From an uncultured Bacteroidales bacterium (GTDB lineage: Bacteria > Bacteroidota > Bacteroidia > Bacteroidales > Muribaculaceae), in contig CACZAC010000013.1 of assembly GCA_902779125.1 (NCBI GenBank), positions 54,395 through 118,394 of the forward strand: a stretch of DNA of 64,000 bases. The letters run 5' to 3'. Positions 59,237-64,000 of this stretch are shown here, in pieces (position 1 is the stretch's first letter; each line of letters opens with the position of its first letter). A model generated the notes under the pieces. The model did no database searches, was not told where the DNA came from, and saw only the letters and a program-made list of their open reading frames with translations. A program made the translations under genes and the position numbers.

Positions 59237-59986
59237 TTATAGTCCATATGATTTTTTCATATATTTTCTATCGGTCCTTTTGTCTTGCCATTGATATAAT
59301 AAAAGTGTCATTACTACCATAGCAAACGGGATTTGTGAGGAAACAAACATTTTCAAAAAAGGATACCTCCCTAAATACAATAGTACCTCACAAACGACAA
59401 ACAACACAAACAACACACACAGAACACATTCAAAAACCCTAAAATTTCTCCGTTTTTTGTTTTCATATTGTTTGTCTCCATCATGAATGTCATCAGTATT
59501 TGGTATCCTATGCTTAAAAAATAGTTCATCGTGTGAGCCATTTAAAGACTGTGAACTTTCAATAATGACTACATAATCTATACGTTCTCTCTTCCTTAAA
59601 CCATTATCAACTACAAATATAACTTCATTAGCTTTTTTCCCTATTGTTGCACAAACAATAAGGTCAGGTGTTGATGGGGCCACTTTCACCGCTTTCACAT
59701 CACTGTTTTCAGGAAAAGCCATTATTATTTCAAAGCTCTCATTATTTATGGGAATATCAGTGTCGCCAGTATTTGACAAACACCCTTCATAGGCTCTAAC
59801 ATATTTGGTCAAATCCTCATTATTGTACACTATGCGGAAACCAGGAAACACGGTATTCAACCCATTTCCAATATCGTAGGATTGAATAAGAAAATGAGAA
59901 ATCTCATTTTTCTTCCTCTGCTGGAAAGCTATATAAATTCCCCACCCCGCAATAACTATAGAAATAATAGACAAGATTGTTTCCAT
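59237..59986 (-). CDS. Unknown three-helix membrane protein in the restriction operon
   Basis: A 249-aa protein. A hydrophobic N-terminal helix (ILSIISIVIAGWGIYIAFQQ, no cleavage site) is followed by ~135 residues of soluble beta-rich sequence (TVFPGFRIVYNNEDLTKYVR; DLIVCATIGKKANEVIFVVD). Two more helices are near the C terminus (VFECVLCVLFVLFVVCEVLL; SSQIPFAMVVMTLLLYQW). I do not recognise the family. It is AT-rich, begins 21 nt after hsdS, and is followed by the VbhA-like gene. Position suggests a defence accessory, possibly a membrane effector; this is inference. Confidence 0.6.
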   Translation of the reverse strand: METILSIISIVIAGWGIYIAFQQRKKNEISHFLIQSYDIGNGLNTVFPGFRIVYNNEDLTKYVRAYEGCLSNTGDTDIPINNESFEIIMAFPENSDVKAVKVAPSTPDLIVCATIGKKANEVIFVVDNGLRKRERIDYVVIIESSQSLNGSHDELFFKHRIPNTDDIHDGDKQYENKKRRNFRVFECVLCVLFVLFVVCEVLLYLGRYPFLKMFVSSQIPFAMVVMTLLLYQWQDKRTDRKYMKKSYGL

Positions 59987-60007
59987 AAGATTTAATAGTC
60001 AAATGAT

Positions 60008-61267
60008 TTAAACATCTATTTCGGAGCTCATCAGTTTGGGCAGGAGACGGTCTCGGGCCTCTCTGAGCAATGCTATTTCACCTTGAATTCTCCCTATTCT
60101 CCGTGTGATTATTTCTAGAGGTGATATTAATGACTCATCGGCTGGAATCAACAAAACATGACTCAAAAATCCATCAAAGTCAAAATTATTTATGCCATTT
60201 GCACCTTGCTTTTTTAATGGAAGCATTCTGCCGCTTGTTTGCATATCTTGAATCTCCCAATACAGCATCAGGGCATGTAATCTATCTATCGGACGAAGCA
60301 ATTTGCAAAAACTAGCGCAGATGGTATTATCCCCAGTATTATTGAGAATAATATCGTCGATAAGCAAACAACGGCCGATATTATTTATGTTTCCATTTGA
60401 TAATTCAAAAACAAGATCGTTTTTCTTTAACGTTCTCTTTTTTATGTCATTATCTGTGTGGAAGCGTAAAGGCAGGTCACTGTAACGTCCTGTTTTAATG
60501 TCTTCAATGTCTGTTCCACGAATAACCTTACCAGGATGCTCATACTTACCTGTATGAGAGTCTTTGCCCCAGCCGCCATTACCATGAAATATGAGGCATT
60601 CTTCAACTGTTTTCTTTTGCCAGGATTGGGGGAGGTTGTTGATGATGGAGGTGGATTGGTGGCCGGGGAAGCGTAGGTCAACGAACCATTCTTTGTAGAG
60701 TCGTTGTGCGGCTTCTTCGATCAACTTGATTTGGCGCTGGTAGTTTTCTATCAGGGCGTCGTAGCGGGAGAGCACCGTGACAATTCGGTCTTGAATGTCA
60801 CGAGCTGGAATTTCAATACTTATTTGCTTAATAGAACTGATAGTAAGAGCTTTTTGAGCTGACCCAATCGCTATTTTATCTAGCATTTGGAAGGCACTTC
60901 TCGTTTTAAACCAATAGTAGAGAAATTCAGAATTCAGATCGCCATTAAAACTCTTGAACCAAATCAAATTACCATCTTTAAAATAAAATGGATTTGAATC
61001 ATTGATTAAATATGGGATACCCAAAGAACCCACTGCCGTTAATAGTAAATCTCTTTTTTGAGGGGCACCGAAAGATTCTTGAATCTCCTTAAAACGCGCA
61101 TGGCTTATAAATAAAGGAGTCGAAATGGTGTCGCCTTTGGCTTTCTCTATTATTTCTTTTGAGCGATAAAAAGGCACGCCCGATTCCACATATTCGTTAT
61201 AGAATATGCGCTTGCTCGATGTAATCTCACAGCAATCTCCTAATCGCACTTTTCGCCACTCTGTCAT
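60008..61267 (-). CDS. hsdS: Type I restriction-modification specificity subunit
   Basis: A 419-aa protein with two target-recognition domains (about 1-165 and 215-385), each followed by a conserved helical spacer: RIVTVLSRYDALIENYQRQIKLIEEAAQRL and IGRIQGEIALLREARDRLLPKLMSSEIDV. The recognition domains are AT-rich while the spacers keep the local GC level, as expected for exchanged TRDs. HsdS sets the bipartite target of both methylation and cleavage. Its ATG overlaps the stop of the BroN-Fic gene (ATGA), so it is translationally coupled to it. Confidence 0.94.
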   Translation of the reverse strand: MTEWRKVRLGDCCEITSSKRIFYNEYVESGVPFYRSKEIIEKAKGDTISTPLFISHARFKEIQESFGAPQKRDLLLTAVGSLGIPYLINDSNPFYFKDGNLIWFKSFNGDLNSEFLYYWFKTRSAFQMLDKIAIGSAQKALTISSIKQISIEIPARDIQDRIVTVLSRYDALIENYQRQIKLIEEAAQRLYKEWFVDLRFPGHQSTSIINNLPQSWQKKTVEECLIFHGNGGWGKDSHTGKYEHPGKVIRGTDIEDIKTGRYSDLPLRFHTDNDIKKRTLKKNDLVFELSNGNINNIGRCLLIDDIILNNTGDNTICASFCKLLRPIDRLHALMLYWEIQDMQTSGRMLPLKKQGANGINNFDFDGFLSHVLLIPADESLISPLEIITRRIGRIQGEIALLREARDRLLPKLMSSEIDV

Positions 61268-62172
61268 GTGTTATCCTCCTTTCTATTGGGCTCTGGGGCG
61301 TCTTCTTGCTCGTAGTAGTAGGAGTAGTCGATGCCCTTCATAAAGGTCTCGCGGTCGTTGATTTTGTCGGTGAGGGCTCCTTGCAACAGGCTGTGCAGCA
61401 TGGTGGGGTCGGTGGCGCTCAGCACCATGGCAGCCAAGTAGTCGCGTTTGGGGATTTGGCTCCAATCTACACAGCGGCCGATGCGGTGCTTGAGCAGCAG
61501 GTCGAGCCACAGGCGGGTGCTGCGCCCGTTGCCCTCCATGAAGGGGTGAGCTACGTTCATCTCGACATATTTGGCCACAATCTCATCGAAGGTGTCATCG
61601 GGCATGCGGTCGATCTCGCGGAGTGACTGAGGCAGGTACTGAGCGCGGCAAAAGGTGAAACCGCCTTTAGAGATTGTCACATTGCGGATTTGCCCGGCAA
61701 AGTCATACAAGCCGCCGAACAAGTAGCCGTGAATCTGCTGCAGTCCCCGCGTGGTGCCCACCTCGATGCTGTCCATGAGGCCACTCTCCCACAGGGTATA
61801 GGCCTTGTCGCGGCTCTTACCATCGATGGAATCGCTGTCGCTGGTAAACCAGTGCACAAAGTGGGCGGCATTGGTGTTGGGGATGTTCTTGGCCAGCAGG
61901 AGCACGCCGTCGTAGTCGAGCACATCGGTCAATCGATGTTTGCCGTCAGGTGCAAGGAGTTTCAACTGGTTAGTGACACTAACCACTTCACTACCCTGCT
62001 TGCGCAACTTGGTCTTGAGGTACTTCCAGTAGTTGCGCGTGCGCGTGTAGTCGTCCTGCCCGTTGATGGCCCCGACAACGTCGAGCACCGAGAACCACCA
62101 CTTGCTCTGTTGGTCGTCCCACACGGCCCGCACCTCGCGGTCGTTATAGAAGCGTATCGAGATTTTCCTCAT
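61264..62172 (-). CDS. BRO-N / Fic fusion protein with class III-like C-terminal inhibitory motif
   Basis: The start is ATG 62172 (MRKISIRFYND), with GGAGG 8 nt upstream; 302 aa. Residues ~1-105 form a BRO-N-like DNA-binding domain (IRFYNDREVRAVWDDQQSKW; LKLLAPDGKHRLTDVL). Residues ~125-270 are a Fic domain with the active motif HPFMEGNGRSTR (about 209-220), carrying the catalytic His and Asn-Gly-Arg. Near the C terminus SYYYEQ matches the class III inhibitory (S/T)xxxE(G/N) motif except for Gln in place of Gly. Fic proteins AMPylate or otherwise modify targets. It is embedded between hsdM and hsdS. Confidence 0.85.
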   Translation of the reverse strand: MRKISIRFYNDREVRAVWDDQQSKWWFSVLDVVGAINGQDDYTRTRNYWKYLKTKLRKQGSEVVSVTNQLKLLAPDGKHRLTDVLDYDGVLLLAKNIPNTNAAHFVHWFTSDSDSIDGKSRDKAYTLWESGLMDSIEVGTTRGLQQIHGYLFGGLYDFAGQIRNVTISKGGFTFCRAQYLPQSLREIDRMPDDTFDEIVAKYVEMNVAHPFMEGNGRSTRLWLDLLLKHRIGRCVDWSQIPKRDYLAAMVLSATDPTMLHSLLQGALTDKINDRETFMKGIDYSYYYEQEDAPEPNRKEDNT

Positions 62173-62207
62173 TTCAGGTCCTCCCATGCTTTAAGGATGT
62201 CGGTCAT
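62169..62207 (-). pseudogene. Duplicated 3' end of hsdM, now a 12-codon ORF
   Basis: MTDILKAWEDLK matches the HsdM terminus MSDILKSWEDLT; the DNA matches at about 30 of 36 positions (62172-62207 against 63256-63291). It has ATGA overlaps on both sides: its ATG with the first fic stop, and its TGA with the BroN-Fic ATG. It is probably the original hsdM end, separated when the first fic gene was inserted. Confidence 0.85.
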
Positions 62208-63238
62208 GCGTTGTCCTCCTTTCCTGTAATCTGCCAGTGGCCATTTTTGTTGCTGCCCACACGGACGATAAGTCCTGCTCTTTTCAGTTCGCCCAAGCGG
62301 CGCTTGACGGTGGCCTCTGAAACGCCGATGCGTTGACCATATTCGGCGTAATTCAAGCTGTTGTCCTGAAGAATTACCCGATATAACTTCTCTTTTATCG
62401 GGTCAGAGAATGATTTTATCGGGTCAGAGGCGGACTTTATCGGGTCAACCTCCTGTGAGCGCTTGAACTGCTCAATCTCGTGACTGATGTTGCGGATATG
62501 CTCATCGAGCATAAACTGGCGGAACGGGATCAGGCTGTCCTGCACTCGTGCATCCACCAGAGCCTGGATGTATTCGGCCTTGTCTTCCTTGACAATTTTG
62601 GCAGGCACCAGCCCAAACTCATATTGCAGATGGTTCATTACCAATCGGGACATGCGGCCATTGCCATCCACCCACGGATGAATCGTCACCAGCTGATAGT
62701 GTGCTTCAAAACTCAAGAGATATTGGCTGATGATATCGGATGAAGCCATCAGCTGCTGGCGGCGTTCGTTCAGCTGTGAGCAAAACTCTGCCAAACGGGA
62801 CGGAACCTTCTGGAAATTCATGTAGGAGCGGCCACCGATACCTGCCGTCACACCTACCAGCCTTAAATCGCCCCGGGTAGCATCAAAGCTGCCCTGTGCG
62901 GTATTGTATTGCCCACCCGTATTCTTCATCACCAGTGCCGAGAGCCCCTTAAGCATCTCGACAGAGAAATCGGCATGGCCGTGGGCCAACCTCATCGACT
63001 GCTCATAAGCCGCCTTCAGGTCAAGGTTCATCATCTGCTCTTGGATAGTGCGTCCTTTGGCAGAAATGCCCTCGTCAAACAGCAACTGATTCTCGATTTC
63101 GGTCACAGTGCTACCCTCGATGGCGGTGGAATGAGTGATGATGGAATAGAGATAGAACTTCTGATAGTCTATCTGGTCGGCAATGCCCAATCTCTTGTGC
63201 TCGTCGAGCAGGCGTAGCAGTCTTTCTTCTTGAGTCAT
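62204..63238 (-). CDS. Fic protein with N-terminal class II inhibitory motif and winged-helix C terminus
   Basis: The start is ATG 63238 (MTQEERLLRLLDEHKRLG), which overlaps the hsdM stop as ATGA; 344 aa. STAIEG at about 37-42 is the class II inhibitory motif (S/T)xxxE(G/N) in the N-terminal helix. HPWVDGNGRMSR at about 187-198 is the Fic active site (Trp for Phe at position three). A threefold DPIK repeat at about 265-282 leads into a winged helix (YAEYGQRIGVSEATVKRRLGEL). This is the DNA-binding Fic type often found with type I systems. It is bounded on both sides by hsdM-end sequences. Confidence 0.88.
   Translation of the reverse strand: MTQEERLLRLLDEHKRLGIADQIDYQKFYLYSIITHSTAIEGSTVTEIENQLLFDEGISAKGRTIQEQMMNLDLKAAYEQSMRLAHGHADFSVEMLKGLSALVMKNTGGQYNTAQGSFDATRGDLRLVGVTAGIGGRSYMNFQKVPSRLAEFCSQLNERRQQLMASSDIISQYLLSFEAHYQLVTIHPWVDGNGRMSRLVMNHLQYEFGLVPAKIVKEDKAEYIQALVDARVQDSLIPFRQFMLDEHIRNISHEIEQFKRSQEVDPIKSASDPIKSFSDPIKEKLYRVILQDNSLNYAEYGQRIGVSEATVKRRLGELKRAGLIVRVGSNKNGHWQITGKEDNA
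62385..62445. repeat. Three short repeats encoding DPIK in the first fic gene
   Basis: TTTATCGGGTCAGA-type units occur three times at 21-24 nt spacing, encoding DPIKSASDPIKSFSDPIKEK between the Fic domain and the winged helix. Confidence 0.8.
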
Positions 63239-64000
63239 GATTGAGCCTCCTTTCTTGTTAAGTCCTCCCATGATTTAAGGATGTCCGACATCAGGGCGTT
63301 GGCCTCGGTGTTGAGGCGGGTGAGCTGGTCGTGGATCTCGGTCATGCGCTCGTGGAAGTCCACGCCGTCGTCTTCCTGCTCGGCGACGCCGACGTAGGCG
63401 CCAGGGGTGAGCGAGTAGTTCTTCTCCTCGATTTCTTGGATGGTGGCGACCTTGCAGAGGCCCAGCACGTCCTGGTACTCACCCTCGCCGAATTTCTCGA
63501 CGAGCCACTCATGCTGGCGGGCGGTCTCGAGGGTGTCCTCAAGGGCGGCTAACTGGGCATTCATTTCGGCCTCGATGCGCTTTTTGTCCTTGCGGGGCGC
63601 GTCGGCGATGAGTTGCTTGTCCTCGGCCTTCTGGCGGTCAATGGCTTCTTGGGCAGTGGCTACGGTCGTGTCGCCCAGCGCAGCCTTGTAGTCCTGCAGC
63701 AGTTGGCGGTATTTTTCGATCTCACCTCGGTAGAGGTGGACGATGGCCTGGAGGTTGCGCAGTTGCCACTCGCTCCACTCGTTGAGGGTGCGGTCCACGA
63801 CGGTGTAGTAGTTGCGGGCGTCGATAAAGAGCACCTTGTCACGGTTCTCGGGACGCTTGGCGCGGTCAAAGAACCACAGGGAGCACGGCAGCGAGAGCGT
63901 GTAGAAAAAGTTGTTGCCCACACTCATCATCACGTCCACATCGCCCGTGCGCACGAGCTGCTCGCGGATGTCACGGTCCTTGTTGGCGCTGTCGGTCGCC
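63235..64000 (-). CDS. hsdM: Type I DNA methyltransferase M subunit, C-terminal part
   Basis: The frame continues to the window edge, so the N terminus and the SAM and NPPF motifs are outside. The visible ~255 residues begin TDSANKDRDIREQLVRTGDV and contain DVMMSVGNNFFYTLSLPCSLWFFDR, the conserved HsdM segment after the catalytic region. A long helical domain follows and ends MSDILKSWEDLTRKEAQS. HsdM methylates adenine at the site chosen by HsdS. It is first in the visible operon. Its stop overlaps the fic start (ATGA), and its last 12-18 codons are duplicated at 62169-62207. Confidence 0.93.
   Translation of the reverse strand, partial: ATDSANKDRDIREQLVRTGDVDVMMSVGNNFFYTLSLPCSLWFFDRAKRPENRDKVLFIDARNYYTVVDRTLNEWSEWQLRNLQAIVHLYRGEIEKYRQLLQDYKAALGDTTVATAQEAIDRQKAEDKQLIADAPRKDKKRIEAEMNAQLAALEDTLETARQHEWLVEKFGEGEYQDVLGLCKVATIQEIEEKNYSLTPGAYVGVAEQEDDGVDFHERMTEIHDQLTRLNTEANALMSDILKSWEDLTRKEAQS

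Noticed and set aside
63238-63271. Upstream start for the first fic gene (MGGLNKKGGSI)
   Set aside because: These codons overlap the end of hsdM and contain the ribosome binding site; ATG 63238 forms the ATGA overlap used throughout the operon.

Overview
The window is chromosomal DNA from a member of the Bacteroidales, most likely Muribaculaceae or Prevotellaceae; I cannot resolve the genus. The evidence is the Bacteroidota promoter form (TTTG, 19-21 nt, TAnnTTTG) before many genes and all three tRNA units, many exported proteins with dockerin-like or sorting-domain-like C termini, Omp28-type proteins, DUF4494 and DUF6029 family proteins, TonB C-terminal domain proteins, and a queuine tRNA-ribosyltransferase without the usual zinc cysteines.

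Layout. 1-6700: the end of a dihydrolipoamide dehydrogenase, an exported dockerin protein, uvrB, a YgiQ-type radical SAM protein and a PAP2 phosphatase. 6750-14150 (minus): an envelope cluster with a TlpA-like thioredoxin, a DUF6029 protein, an Omp28 lipoprotein, a dockerin protein and a large Omp28/sorting-domain protein, beside another exported protein. 14370-17540 (minus): tgt-lptF/G and a coiled-coil periplasmic protein. 17710-22264 (minus): a radical SAM activase, then four related envelope proteins; two share a Cys/His-rich N-terminal domain and three end in TonB_C domains, one of these being a serpin-TonB_C fusion. 22500-31090: a TPR lipoprotein, a THUMP-like methyltransferase, two tRNA-Glu genes, an acyltransferase, a nitrilase, a U32 peptidase-like tRNA-modification protein, DedA and rpe.

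31157-35280 is an accessory patch behind tRNA-Ser(CGA). The last 17 nt of the tRNA gene recur twice at about 2-kb spacing, each time followed by the same hairpin. The two intervals hold one toxin-antitoxin pair each (HicAB; YafQ type), plus one exported protein each. 35300-51020 returns to core genes: YitT, a beta-propeller protein, deoD, a FabK/nitronate monooxygenase protein, DUF4494, YggS, a sugar MFS transporter, transketolase, OmpA, MATE, EamA and tilS.

51123-54570 is a second accessory patch behind tRNA-Ser(UGA): an AT-rich orphan gene, a DUF3853-like DNA-binding protein and a RepA-like ATPase with an N-terminal membrane segment. 54600 to the end (minus) is a type I restriction-modification operon, hsdM - fic - BroN-fic - hsdS - membrane protein - VbhA-like protein - (hsdR 5' fragment) - DUF2971-like - hsdR. 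It contains pieces matching all three known Fic regulatory arrangements. Two extra genes, the first fic and the DUF2971-like gene, are each bounded by a partial duplicate of the neighbouring hsd gene end. This operon is the strongest candidate for an undescribed system in the window.
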